Shown here piece after piece: positions 24,219 to 36,711 of a stretch of DNA of 64,000 bases (positions within the stretch are counted from its first letter, which is position 1; every line of letters starts with the position of its first letter). The notes under the pieces are model-generated. The model worked only from the letters and a program-made list of their open reading frames with translations, had not been told where the DNA came from and ran no database searches. Source of the stretch: Basidiobolus meristosporus CBS 931.73 (lineage: Eukaryota; Basidiobolomycota; Basidiobolomycetes; Basidiobolales; Basidiobolaceae); NCBI GenBank assembly GCA_002104905.1, contig MCFE01000269.1:1-64000 (forward strand). Direction: 5' to 3'. The position numbers and the translations under genes are program-made.

Positions 24219-24567
24219 TGTTGTAAGAGTCTTGGAGATATTGGAAGTGATTGGGAGAACAAGTAGATTATGTGGTTTTCACTTAATGATTTATTGATTG
24301 TAAAAGTAGTATTTATACTTTTACCTGGTCTTGGCATAACAAACACATAGAATAGGTTAAGGAAGGTCCCAAGAACATGTGTGCAAAGTTTGGGGCTGTT
24401 TGGACAACTTTGAGAATTTTCATGTTCTGGGTACCTGGTATTTTGGTGAAAATATTCTAAGTAAATCCCGACAAGGAATTTGGTCAGTATTTTCTAGGAT
24501 ATGAAGGTGATGATCTAAGTGACTAAGTTAGGTGAATATTTAGGTGGAAATACAAATTTTTACAACA
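24219..24567 (-). repeat. 3' LTR of copia copy A
   Basis: 349 bases. Minus strand starts TGTTGTAAAAATTTG and ends CTCTTACAACA. Same family as the LTRs at 31724, 36362 and 37451. The five bases on its outer side are AAAAT; the partner duplication was lost with the 5' end of the element. Confidence 0.85.
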
Positions 24568-24577
24568 CTCCCACTCA
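24568..24577 (-). other. Polypurine tract of copy A
   Basis: Minus-strand GAGTGGGAG lies between the polyprotein stop and the LTR, the counterpart of GAGGGGGAG in element 1. Confidence 0.65.
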
Positions 24578-24578
24578 G

Positions 24579-27500
24579 CTAAATGTTCATACTGACTAGT
24601 CCTAATTTTGACCTAAGATATTCAAACTTGTCTCTTGCTAATGGTTTGGTAAATATGTCTGCAATCATTTCATCTGTAGGACAGTAAACTAAGCTAACTA
24701 GGTTATTCTCTATAGCTTCACGTATGAAATGATGTCTAATATCTATGTGCTTGGTTCTTGCATGAAAAGTTGGATTTCTACCTAATTGTATACATCCTTG
24801 ATTATCTTGAAATAAAGTAATAGGCATTTTTTGACATAGGCCTAAATCTGTAAAGAGCTTTCTTAACCACATTGCTTCTTTTGTAGCTTCACAGGCTGCC
24901 ATATACTCTGCCTCTGTGGTAGAAAGTGCTACGGTTGGTTGCTTTCTTGAATTCCATGAAATTGCTCCTTTACAGTAAAGAAAGGTGTATCCTGTAGTGG
25001 ATCTTCTGTCTTCCAAATTTCGTCCCCAATCTGCATCAGAGTATCCCACAAGATCTTGTTCTGAGTCCTTATAAGTGTATCTTAAGCAAATATCAGCAGT
25101 TCCTCTTAGGTATCTAAAAATCCGCTTAACTGCTGCAATATGATCAGATCCATAGTTCTGATTATGTTGGCTGACAACTCCCACTGAATATGAGATATCT
25201 GGACGTGTTCCAAGCATGATATAAATCAGACTGCCAACCATAGATTGATAGGGAAAGTCAGGGCTTTCAGATGGCACCAAGCTCTCTTGATTTGGTTGAG
25301 TTTTGACCAAGTTAAGGTTTGTCTCCATTGGGGTAGCTGCCGGTTTACAGTCTTCCATTTTGTACTTCTTTAGTATATCTTGAATATACTTGGATTGGCT
25401 TAGGGTAATAGTCTGGGTACTTCTGTCTATGGAGAACTTAATCCCTAAGTAGTAACTAAGTTCTCCTAGATTGGACATCTTGAACTCCTTAGATAGGCTG
25501 GATTTAGTCTCTTCCAATGTTTCTAGGTTATTGGCGGCTATAATAAGATCATCCACATATAGAGCTAATAGAACTGGATTTGCTCTATCTGGCTTATAGT
25601 ATATACTATAGTCAGCATTACTCCTTTTGAAACTCAAAGATTCCAAATAAGAATCTATCTTGCAATTCCAGGCACTTGGTGATTGTTTGAGACCATATAG
25701 TGACTTTTTAAGCTTGCAGACCAAATGGGGGTTATTTTGGTCAACAAACCCATCAGGCTGGTCCATATACACGTCCTCATCAAGTTCTCCATTCAAAAAT
25801 GCAGTTTTTACATCCATTTGATGAATAAAAAACTTATATTTGGCTGCAATAGCCAATATTAATCTGATGGAATTAAATTTGGCTACCAGTGCAAAGGTCT
25901 CAGTATAGTCAAGTCCTTTTGTTTGAGAGTATCCTTTGGCTACTAGTCTTGCTTTGTATCTTTCAATTGTACCATCAGCTTTGTATTTTGCCTTGAAGAC
26001 CCATCTGCATCTAATTGATTTTCGGTTGATTGGTAATTTGACTAAGTCCCAAGTTTGATTTTCCATCAGGGCCTGATATTCCTCAGTCATTGCAGATCTT
26101 CAATACTTTGTCTGAGGGCTATTTAGGGCCTCTTTTACAGTCTGGGGTTCATCAATAGGGACTGAATAGGCATAGGCTAAGTTTGTACCCTCATTGATAT
26201 TGTAATTTGAGCTATTTCTTGTCCGATTTGATCTCCAGGCATTTGATACTGGAATGATCACTTCTGGGATATTCCTGGGCACTGATTCTGGCTAAACCAT
26301 GGTTGTAGAGTCCTCTGGAGTGAAAAAATTTTCATTGTTTTGCTCTGATTCAATCCTGACAATTGGTGGACTTGAGATCAGATTTTTGTCATCATCTGAT
26401 GTCATTTTTTGTGAAAATTTTGAATTTTCATCAAACAACACATCCCTGGACTTGATCAGCTTCTTTACTTTGGTTTGTAGAGTCTGTATGCCTTACTCCC
26501 ATTGCAGTAGCCCAAAAATATGCATTTTACACTTTTTGGCTCAAATTTTGACTGATTTCCGGCCAGTTTTTTGGCATATGCTGTACACCCAAATATTCTT
26601 AGATGTTCTGCACTTGGTCTGTATCCATACCATGCTTCAAATGGAGTAGAATCACAAAGTATTCTGTTATAACTCCTATTTTTAAGATATACCGCAGTGG
26701 CAACTAATTCCGCCAAAAAATCATAGGATAATTTTTGATCATGGATCATAGATCTTGCCATATCAGTTATTGATCTGTTAGCTTGTTCTGCTACTCCAGT
26801 TTGCTGTGGGGAGTATGGTACAGTAGTCTCTTGCTTTATCCCATGAATATTACAGAAGTGGATGAAGAGTTTTGAGGTATATTCTCCACCATTGCCAAAG
26901 TGTATTTTCTTGATTTTTTCACCAGTTTCTCTCTCCACCATGGCTTTAAACTCCCTGAACTTAGACAGAGCTTCTTCCTTTCTCTCCATGAAGTAGACCC
27001 ATGTGTATCTTGTACAATCATCAATAAAAGTGATTAAATACTTCATCCTGCCTAAGGATAAATTTTGCATAGGTCCACACAGATCTGAGTGAATTAGATC
27101 TAATTTTTTCTTAGTTTTGATTAACCCAGAGCTCTTGAACAGTTGTCTGGCTTGTTTCCCATATATGCAGGCTTCACAGTGCTCCAAATTAGCTGGAAGA
27201 TCAATTTTCACTCCAGAAATTAGCTGATCTTTGATTATTTTGCGCAAATGATCAAAATTGATGTGTCCAAATCTCCTGTGCCAAAGCATTGGTGTTTCTT
27301 CATTTAAGTTACTTATATTGGCTTCCAAATATGATGGAATATAAGTCAACTTGTATAGATTCTGAACTCTGATGCCCAAAGCAATATGGGCACCATTTTG
27401 ATCAGTGATCCTGCATCCAGAATTGTCAAAACTGCAACTGAGTCCTTCTGCTGTGGCCTTGCTTACAGAGAGTAGGTTCTTGGCTATTTCTGGTACATAG

Positions 27501-27811
27501 AGTACATCTTTAAAAGTCAGTGTATGGCTTCCTTTACTGCTTCTAAGGTTTACTTGGATAGTTCCTTCTCCCACTGCATCAAGTGTTCTATCGTCATCCA
27601 TGAAAACCTTCTTAATTGGAATTTCTTGATATTGGGTAAAAAGTTCTTTTTGGTGTGTAAAGTGTTGAGAAGCTCCAGTGTCAATATACCACGTCTGAGA
27701 ATCCTTGTTTGTGGTCATATTTAGTGAAGATATGAATAGTCTATCTTCAGTTGTTGCAGCATTTCCATATTCAGGCTTCTTTTGCTGATAATCTCTCTTT
27801 TTCTTATGCAT
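24579..27811 (-). pseudogene. Copia copy A pol (protease to RNase H), 5' truncated
   Basis: Three long minus-strand frames: 27811-26465 (protease YIDTGASQH, integrase HRRFGHI, HSDLCGP, QQTGVAEQANR), 26282-26100, and 26090-24579 (RT KARLVAKGYSQ, LYVDDLI; RNase H TTEAEYMAA). They are separated by a few stops: TAG at 26294-26292 followed by CCA GA, and TGA at about 26096, where copy C has TGG. The integrase second Asp block reads HFGNGGEY, so the expected DNGG Asp is Gly, an inactivating change. Gag, leader and 5' LTR are absent: at about 27812 the sequence jumps to RT of copy B. RT and RNase H are otherwise almost intact. Confidence 0.85.
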
Positions 27812-30760
27812 CTTGGTTATTTGCAGCTATAATAAGATCATCCATATATTGGGCTAATGGGGCTGGACTTGCTCTTTCTGGCTGATGGCAGAAACCTTAG
27901 TCAGGAGTACTCCTATGGAAACTCAAAGATTTCAATTAGGACCCTATCTTGCAGTTCCAGGCCCCTTGTGATTGTTGGAGACCACATAAAACTTTTAAGC
28001 TTGCAGACCAAGTGGGGGTTATCCTGGTCCACAAACCCTTCAGGCTATTCCATGTGCAAGTCCTTTTCAAGTTCCCTGCTCAAAAATGCAGCTTTATATC
28101 CATGTGATGAACAAAAACCCACATTTAGCTGTAATAGCTATTATTAATTTGATGGAAATCAATTTGGCTACCAGTGCAAAGGTCTCTGTACACTGAAGTC
28201 CATTTATTGGAGAGTATCCCTTGCTCACAGTCTTGCTTTATATCTTTCAAGTGTAACATCAGCCTTATATTGTGTCTTGAAGATGCATCTGCTTCTAATT
28301 GATTTTTGGTTGATTGCAATTTGACCAAGTCCCAAATTTGATTTACCATCAAGGCCTATTACTCCTCAGTCATTGCAGATCTCCAAAACCTTGTCTGAGT
28401 GCCATACTGGGTCTCCTTTATGGTCTGGGGCTCATCAATATGGACTGAGCAGGTGTATGCTAGGTTTGCAGCCTTGTAGATATAGTAATTTGGCTATTTC
28501 TGGTCCAGTTGGATCTACTGGTGTGTGGTATTGGAATGATCACCTCTGGAATATTCCCGGTCACTAGTTCAGGCTGAGACATGATTGCAGAGTCCTCTGG
28601 TGTGAAAAAACTTTCATTGATTCCCACTTATGCAATCCTGACTTTTAGTGGACTTGAGATCAAATTTTTGTCAATATCTGAAGACATTTTTTGTGAAGAG
28701 TTTGAATTTTCAAAAAGCAAACATCCCTGGACTCAATCTGCTACTTTGCTTTAGTATTGTAGGGTATGTATGCTTTACTCTGACTGTAGAAGTCCAATAA
28801 TATGAGCTTTACATTTTTTGGCTCAAACTTTGACTGATTTCCAGGCCATGTCATTGTATATGCTCTACACCCAAATATTCTTATATGTTTTACACTTGGT
28901 CTGCATCTGTACTATACCTCAAATGGAGCCAAATCACCAGGTATTTTGTTATAGCTCCTATTTTGAAGGTACATAGCTGTGGCAAATGATTCTGCCCAAA
29001 AATCACAGGAAAGCTTTGATCATGGATCATAGACCTTGCCATATCAAATATCAATCTGTGTGCATGTGCTGTCACACAATGTTGCTGCAGGAAGTATGGT
29101 GCAGCAGTCACTTGCTTCATCCCATTAATCTTTCAGTAGTGAATGAAGAGTTTTGAGGTATATGCTCCATCAATGCCAGAGCATAATTTCTTGATTTTAT
29201 TACCAGTGTCTCTTTCCTCCATGAAATAAAGCTCCTCAAACTTAGACAGAGCATCCTTCTTTCTTTTCATGAAAAAGATCCATGTGTATCATGTACAATC
29301 ATCAGTTAGATTGATTAAATTTCTCATCCTGCCTAAGGATATATATTTTATAGGTCCACACATATATGAGTAAATCATATCTAACTCTTTCTTAGTTGAG
29401 ATTAGCCCAGAGCTCTTGAGTGATTGTCTGGCTTTTTCCCATATCAGCAGGCTTCACAGTGCTCCAAATTAGCTGGGTGATCAATTTTACTCTGGAAATT
29501 AGCTGATCTTTGATCATTTTGTGGAAATAATCAAAATTGATGTGTTTATATCCTCTGTGCCAAAGCATTGGTGCTTTTCACCTAAATTGCTTATATTGGC
29601 TTTCAGATAGGATAGGACATATGTCAACTTGGATAGATTGTGATCTCTCATACCCAAAGCAATATGGGCACCATTTAGATCAGTGATCTTGCACCCAGAA
29701 TTGTCAATGCTGAAACTGAGTCCTTCTGCTGTGGCTTTGCTTACAGATAGCAGGTTCTTGGCTACTTTTGATACATAGAGTACTTCTATGAGGGTAAGTG
29801 TATGGCTTCCATCACTGCTTCTAAGCTTTACTTGGATGGTTCCTTCTCCAACTGCATTAAGTGTTCCATTGTCACCTATAAGAACTCTGTTGACTATAAT
29901 TTCTTGATATTGGGTAAAAATTATTCTTTAGTGCATAAAGAGATGAGATGCTCCAGTGACAATACATTTTGGCTGAGAATCCCTGTTTGTGGTCATACAT
30001 AGTGCAGATATGGATAGTGTATCTTTGGTTATTGCAGCATTCTCTTATTCAGGCTTTTCTGCTTATTATCTCTCTTTTTGATGCACTGGTCTGATTTATG
30101 CTCTTTCCTTTTGCAGTAGTTGCAAAATAGATTGCTGTTGTCTTTAAAGGATCATGAGTACCTCCTTTGCTGGTGATCATTGCTTATTAAAGCATTTTCT
30201 TCTTTTTTCTGGTGGCACTTAATTTTCTCAATTCCTCATCCAGGAGCCATCCAAATACATAATATAAGGCCCAATCTTCATTTATGGGCTCTAGGGCTGA
30301 TACAAGGCCTTGAAACCAGTCTGGCAGGCCATTCAAGATGGTAACTACTACAGCCTCATTAGTAGTTTCATCTACCAGCAGGGTAATTCTGTTGATTATG
30401 TATTTCATTTCTTCTCCTGGCAGCATCTTTGTTGTAAGGAGTTTTTGTCAAAGATACATTTTTCTTGGCAGCTGAACATGACTGGTATCTGTCTTCTGAT
30501 GCCTTCTAAGCATTCTTTGACTTTTTTGCACTTGAAAATTGAATCAGCAATTTGTCTTTGACATTACAGCATATGCAGTTAAAGGCTCTTTGTTCTTTCT
30601 TCTGGTACTTTGAGGCTTCTTCTCACATATCTTTAGGAGGGTATTCTTCTCCCATGAGAGTATCTCAAAGCCTTCTTTCTTTTAGCTGCATCTTCATCTT
30701 CACATTTCACACTTGGTAATTAGATCCAAGCAACTTTTCAGCAGAGGGAAAAAATTAAGT
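27812..30760 (-). pseudogene. Copia copy B, gag to early RT, decayed
   Basis: From 27812 upward the minus strand reads RT (MDDLIIAANN), the inter-domain region, integrase (about 29550-28780), protease (about 30000) and gag (30426-30187 shows LPGEEMKYIINRITLLVDE). It is riddled with stops and frameshifts, and includes a gag stop where the family has Trp (NYQV then TGA). It joins the RNase H part at 23745-24218 as one older element into which copy A inserted. The RT stretch between the two pieces is deleted. Confidence 0.8.
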
Positions 30761-30809
30761 AATAGCAGTAGTTGATTTTGAAGAGAGTGACAGCTTTGGG
30801 CTTGTAACC

Positions 30810-31154
30810 TGTTGTAAGGGCTTTGAAGATTTTGCAATTGATTGGGAGACTAAGTATATTATGTGGTTTTCACTTTATAACTTATTGAATGTCAAGGTAC
30901 TTTAATACTTTTACATAGTTGTAGCATCAAAGACACATATAATAGGCTCATGAATGTCCCAAGATCATATGTGCAAATCTTGGGGCTGTTTGGGCAACTT
31001 TGAGAATTTGATGTTCTAGGCACCTGATATTTGATCAAACTATTCCAAGCAAATCCCACAAAGGTATTTGGTCTGTGTTCTCTAAGAGTTGTGGGTAATG
31101 ATTCAAGTGACTACCTTAGGTGAATATTTAGGTGGAATTACAGAACTTTACAAT
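30810..31154 (-). repeat. 5' LTR of copia copy B
   Basis: Starts TGTTGTAAGGGCTTTG on the plus strand and ends at about TTTACAAT. Preceded on the interior side by GGGCTTGTAACC, the primer-binding-site counterpart. Diverged by many substitutions from the copy A LTR, consistent with greater age. Confidence 0.75.
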
Positions 31155-31359
31155 GTTGAATGGATGCTGAACCCAGCAGATACTTCTGTCAATATGACCA
31201 CTGGGTTAGGAATTGTAGCTCAATAGCTTTCCATTTACAGGCTTGTGGCTTTATTCCCCTCCACATTAGCAAAGTGACTGAGCCATAGCATTCCTAGCAA
31301 GCTTTTGCAAGAGGTTATTACACTTGTGAACACCCTACACACAAAATATTTGAGAAGTG

Positions 31360-31718
31360 TTGGATGTATCTCTTGTTTTGAAAATTTGCTATTGCACCTA
31401 ATATTCACTTAACTTAGGCACTAAGATCTCTACCTGCAAGTCTTAGGGAACTCCAACCAAATTCATTTTTGGGACTTACTTGGAATATTTCAATTAAACA
31501 TCAGGTTTCCAAAACATGAGATCTCTTAAGGCTTTCCAAACAGCCCCAAGCTTTGCTCATGTTTTCTTTGAGTCATCCTGGAAACATTTTATCTGTCTGT
31601 TCTGCCAAGACCAAGTAAAAGTATAAATATTACTTATATATTTAGTAAATTATGTAATAAAAGCCACAAAATCTACTTGTTCTCCCAATCAATTGCAAAA
31701 TCTCAAAAACTCTGACAA
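31360..31718 (+). repeat. LTR remnant of the copy A-C family, opposite orientation
   Basis: CAAACAGCCCCAAGCTTTGC and CTACTTGTTCTCCCAATCA are reverse complements of blocks in the 24219 LTR. No coding part remains on either side, so it is a decayed solo LTR. The gap 31155-31359 holds nothing that I recognise. Confidence 0.65.
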
Positions 31719-31723
31719 TATTT

Positions 31724-32060
31724 TACTGTAAGAGTCTTGGAGATATTAGAAGTAATTTGGGAAGACAAGCAGCTAATGTGGTTTTCACTTGATGATTTAT
31801 TGAATGTAAGGAATATTTATACTTTTACATGGTCCTGGCCTTACAAACATATAGAATAGGTCAAGGAAGGTCCCAATAGCAAGGGTGCAAAGCTTGGGGC
31901 TGTTTGGACAACCTTGAGAATTTTCAAGTTTTGGGTACCTGATATTTTGGTGAAAATATTTTAAGTAGATCCCAACAAGGAATTTGGTCAGTATTCCCTG
32001 GGATTTGATGGTATTGATCTAAGTGACTAAGTTAGGTGAATAATTAGGTGGAATTGCAAA
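31724..32060 (-). repeat. 3' LTR of copy C
   Basis: TACTGTAAGAGTCTTGGAG on the left and GCAAATTTTTACACA on the right align with TGTTGTAAGAGTC and TTTTTACAACA of the other LTRs. Followed by CTCCCTCTC, the purine-tract counterpart on the minus strand. Confidence 0.75.
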
Positions 32061-32071
32061 TTTTTACACAC

Positions 32072-35000
32072 TCCCTCTCAGCTAAATGCTCATACTGACT
32101 AGTCCTAATTTTGACCTAAGATATTCAACCTTGTCTCTAGCTAATGGTTTGGTAAATATGTCTGCAATCATTTCATCTGAAGGACAGTAAACTGGGCTAA
32201 CTAAGTTATTCTCTATAGCCTCATGTACAAGATGATGTCTAATATCTATGTGCTTAGTTCTAGCATGAAAAGTTGATTTCTACCTAATTGTATAAAACCT
32301 TGATTATCTTGAAATAAAGTAATAGCATTTTTTGACTTTGGCCTAAGTCTGTAAAATGCTTTCTTAACCGCATTGCTTCATTTGTAGCTTCACAGGCTAC
32401 CATATACTCTGCCTCTGCAATGGAAAGTGCTACAGTTGGTTGCTTTCTTGAATTCCATGAAATTGCTCATTTACAGTAAAGAAAGGTGTGTCCTGTGGTG
32501 GATCTTCTGTCTTCCAAATTTTGCCCCCAATCAGCATCAGAGTATTGACCAGGATCCTGATCTGCATCCTTATAAGTGTATCTTAAGCAGATTTTGGCAG
32601 TTCCTTTTAGGTATCTAAAAATCTGCTTAACTGCTGCAATATGATCAGAATCATAGTTCTGATTATGCTGGCTGACAACTCCCACTGAATATGAGATATC
32701 TGGATATGTTCCAAGCATGATATATATCAGTCTGCCAACCATGGATTGATAAGGATAGTCAGGGCTCTCCAATGGCACTAAGCTCTCTTGATTTGGTTGA
32801 GTTTTGACTAAGTCAAAGTTTGTCTCCATTGGGGTAGCTGCCAGTTTACAGTCTTCCATTTGGTACTTCTTTAGTATATCATGAATATACTTGGATTGGC
32901 TTAGGGTGATAATCTGGGTACTTTTGTCTATGGAGAAGTTTATCCCTAAGTAGTAACGGAGTTCTCCTATATTGGACATCTTGAACACTTTAGATTGGCT
33001 GGATTTAGTCTCTTCCAGTCTTGCTAGGTTATTGGCAAATATAATAAGATCATCCACACATAGAGCTAACAGAGCTGGATTTGCTCTATCTGGCTAATAG
33101 TATATACTATAGTCAGCATTACTACTTTTGAGACTCAAAGATTCCAAATAAGAATCTATCTTGCAATTCCAGGCTCTTGGTGATTGTTTGAGACCATATA
33201 GAGATTTTTTAAGCTTGCAGACCAAATTGGGGTTCATCTTGGTCAGCAAACCTATCAGGCTGGTCTATATACATGTCCCCATCCAGTTCACCATTCAGAA
33301 ATGCAGCTTTTACATCCATTTGATGAATAAAAAACTTATATTTGGCTGCAACAGCCAATATCAATCTGATGAAAGTAAACTTGGCTTTGGGTGCAAAGGT
33401 CTTAGTATTGTCAGGTCCTTTTGTTTGAGAGTATCTTTTGGCCACAAGTCATGCTTTGTTTCTTTCAGTTGTACCATCAGCCTTATACTTTGTTCTGAAG
33501 TGCCATCTGCATCCAATAGATTTTTGGTTGGTTGGTAATTTGACCGAGTCCCTAGTTTGATTTTCCATCAGAGCCTGATATTCATCAGTCATTCCAGATG
33601 GCCAAAACTTTGTCTGATGGCTATTTGGTGCCTCTCTTACAGTCTGGGGCTCAGCAATATGGACTGAATAGGCATAGGCCACATTTGTACCCTGATTGAT
33701 ATGCTAACTTGGGCCATTTTGTGTCTGATTGGATCTCCAGGAATTTGATACTGAAATGATCACTTCAGGGATATCTCTGGGCACTGACTCAGGCTGCATC
33801 ATGGTTGTGGAGACCCTTGGAGTGAAAAATATTTCATTGTTTTGCTCTGTTTCAATTCTGACAATTGATGGACTTGAGATCAGATTTTTGTCATCATCTG
33901 ATGTCATTATTTGTAAAAATCTTGAATTTTCATCAAACAACACATGCCTGGACTTGATTAGCTTCTTTGATTTGGTATTGTAGAGTCTGTATGCCTTACT
34001 CTCATTGCAGTAGCCAAAAAATATGCATTTTAAACTTTTTGGCTCAAATTTTGACTGATTTCTGGGCAGTTTCTTGGGATATGCTTTACATCCAAATATT
34101 CTCAGATGTTCTGCACTTGGTCTGTATCCTTACCATGCCTCAAATGGACTAGAATTTCAAAGTATTTTGTTATAGCACATATTTTTAAGGTATACAGCTG
34201 TGGCAACTGATCCCACCCAAAAATTATAGGATAATTTTTGAGCATGGATCATAGATCTTGCCATATCAATTATTAATCTGTTTGCATGTTCTGCTATTCC
34301 ATTTTGTGGTGTGGAAAGTATGGTACAGTAGTCTCTTGCTTTATCCCATGAATTTTGCAGAAGTGGATGAAGAGTTTTGAGGTATATTCTCACCATTTCA
34401 GAGAGTATTTTCTTAATTTCTTCACCAGTTTCTCTCTCCACCATGGCTTTAAACTCCCTGAATTTGGACAGAGCTTCTTCTTTTCTCTCCGTGAAGTAGA
34501 CCCACATGTATCTTGTATAATCATCAATCTAAGTGATTAAATACATCATCCTGCTTAAGGATATATTTTCATAGGTCCCCACAAATCTGAGTGAATTCAA
34601 TCTAAATTTTTCTTAGTTTTGTTGAACCTAGAGCTCTTGAATGGTTGTCTGGTTTGTTTCCCATATATACAGGCTTTGCATTGCTCCAAGCTAGCTGGGG
34701 GATCAATTTTTACTCCAGAAATTAGATGATCTTTGATCATTTTGTGCAAATAATCAAAATTGATGTGCCCAAATCTCCTATGCCAAAGCATTGGTGTTTC
34801 TTCATTTAAGTTACTTATATTGGCTTCCAGATATGATGGAATATAAGTCAGCTTGTATTGATTCTGATCTCTGATACCTAAAGCAACATGGGTACCATTT
34901 TGATCAGTGATCCTGCATCCAAAATTGTCAAAGCTGAAACAGAGTCCTTCTGCTATGTCCAGCTTACAGATAGATGGTTCTTGGCTATCTCTGGTACATA

Positions 35001-36330
35001 GAGTACCTCTTTTAAGGTTAGTGTATGGCTTTCTTCACTGCTTCTTAGGTTTACTTGGATAGTTCCTTCTCCCACTGCATCAAGTGTTCTATTGTCACCC
35101 ATGAAAACCTTCTTGATTAGAATTTCTTGATATTGGGTAAAAAGTTGTTTTTGGTGTGTAAATTCTAATCTTGGATATCTGAAACAATATGGGCACCATT
35201 TTGATTACTGATCCTGCATCCAGAATTGTCAAAGCTGAATTGAGTTCTTCTGCTGTGGCCTTGCCTACAGATAGTAGGTTCTTGGCTATTTCTGGTACAT
35301 AGAGTACATCTTTAAAAGTCAGTGTATGGCTTCCTTCACTGCTTCTAAGGTTTACTTGGATAGTTCCTTCTCATACAGCATCAAGTGTTCAATTGTCACC
35401 CATCAAAACCTTCTTGATTAGAATTTCTTGATATTGGGTAAAAAGTTGTTTTTGGTGTGTAGAGTGCTGAGATGCTCCAGAGTCAATGTACCATATCAGA
35501 GAATCCAGGTTTGTGGTCATGTTTAGTGCAGATATGAATAGTCTATCTTTAGTTGATGCAGCATTTCCATTTTCAAGCTTTTTTTGCTGATTATCTCTCT
35601 TTTTGAAACACCGGTCTGATGTGTGTCCTTTCCTTTTGTGGTAGTTGCAAAACAGGTTGCTGTTGCCTCTGTAAGGTCTTGGGTACCTCTTTTGTTGGTT
35701 AGCATTGCTTATTAAAGCAATTTCTTCTTCCTTCTTATTGGCACTAGATTTTCTTAATTCTTCATCCAGGAGCCTTCCATATACCTAATTTAAGGTGAAA
35801 TCTTCAGTTCTGGACTCTAGGTCTGATACAAGGCCCAGAAACCTGTCTGTCAGGCTATGCAGGATGGTTACTATCACATCCTCATCAGTAGTTGGTACAC
35901 CCACATATTCCATCTCATCCACCAGCAGGGTAATTCTTTCAATTGGATTTCTCATTTCATCTCCTGGCAGCATCTTTGTAGTAAAGAATTTTTGTCTAAG
36001 ATAAATGTTCATAGCAGCTGAACATGACTGGTAGGTGTCTTCTAATGCTTTCCAGGCATTCTTTGCTGTTTTTGCTCTTGGGTGTTGAATTAGCAATTTG
36101 TCTTTAACATTGAGGCAAATGTGGTTAAAGGCACTTTGTTGTTTCTTCTGGTACTTTTAGGCTTCCTCTCCCACATTTTTAGGAGGGCATTCTTCTCCCA
36201 TGACAATATCCAAAAGGCCTCTTTCTTGTGGCAGCCTCTTCATCTTCATCTTCACCTTCTACACTTGGTAGTTAGATCCATCCAACTTTCCAGCAGATGG
36301 AAAAATTCCAGTAATAGCAGTAGTAGACAT
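32072..36330 (-). pseudogene. Copia copy C gag-pol, decayed
   Basis: Gag starts at ATG 36330 (MSTTAITGIFPSAGKLDG) and soon meets a TAG where W is expected (NYQV-W). It continues through LPGDEMRNPIERITLLVDE, a zinc knuckle CNYHKRKGHTSDRC in which the second Cys is His, protease YIDSGASQHS, integrase HRRFGHI and CKACIYGKQTR, and RT and RNase H (YSDADWG). About a dozen stops and frameshifts break it into short frames. At the site where element 1 and copy A have TAG-CCA-GA, this copy has CAG-CCT-GA (near 33800). Confidence 0.8.
34861..35461. repeat. Tandem duplication inside copy C (about 300 bases, twice)
   Basis: The protease-to-integrase linker occurs twice in a row (34861-35160 and 35162-35461). 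Both units end with AAAAGTTGTTTTTGGTGTGTA. The two copies differ at many sites, and the second is closer to copy A, so the structure may come from recombination between diverged elements rather than from a recent slip. Confidence 0.75.
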
Positions 36331-36361
36331 TGCAGAGAGTGACAGCTTGGGGCTCATAACC

Positions 36362-36711
36362 TGTTGAGTGAGTCTTGGAGTTATTGGAAGTGATTTGGGA
36401 GGACAAGTAGATTATGTGCTTTTCACTTATTGATATATTGAATGTAAGAGTAGTGTTTATACACTTACGTGATCTTGGCATTACAAACATGTAGAATAGG
36501 CTAAGAAAGGTCCCAAGAACATGTATGTAAAGATTGGGGCTGTTTGGACAACTTTGAGAATTGTCATGATCTGGGTACCTGATATTTTGGTGAATATATT
36601 CCAAGTAAATCCTAACAAGGAGTTTGGTCAGTAATCTCTAGGATTTGAAGGTAGTGATCCAAGTGACTAAGTTAGGTGAGTATTTAGGTGGAATTACAAG
36701 TTTTTACAACA
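36362..36711 (-). repeat. 5' LTR of copy C
   Basis: 350 bases from TGTTGAGTGAGTCTTGG to TTTTTACAACA. Interior side carries GGGGCTCATAACC, the primer-binding site on the minus strand, identical in core to element 1's. Confidence 0.8.

Larger units (their letters stand above)
31724..36711 (-). mobile_element. Ty1/copia copy C, full length but decayed
   Basis: About 4,990 bases with both LTRs (31724-32060 and 36362-36711), primer-binding site and complete gag-pol order on the minus strand. The flanking five bases are TATTT (31719-31723) and CATTT (36712-36716), a probable target duplication with one change. The 3' LTR has lost the TGTTG end by mutation. An internal tandem duplication lies at 34861-35461. 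Confidence 0.8.

Noticed and set aside
31155-31359. Extra LTR half between copy B and the opposite LTR remnant
   Set aside because: Similarity to the LTR family was too weak to defend by eye.
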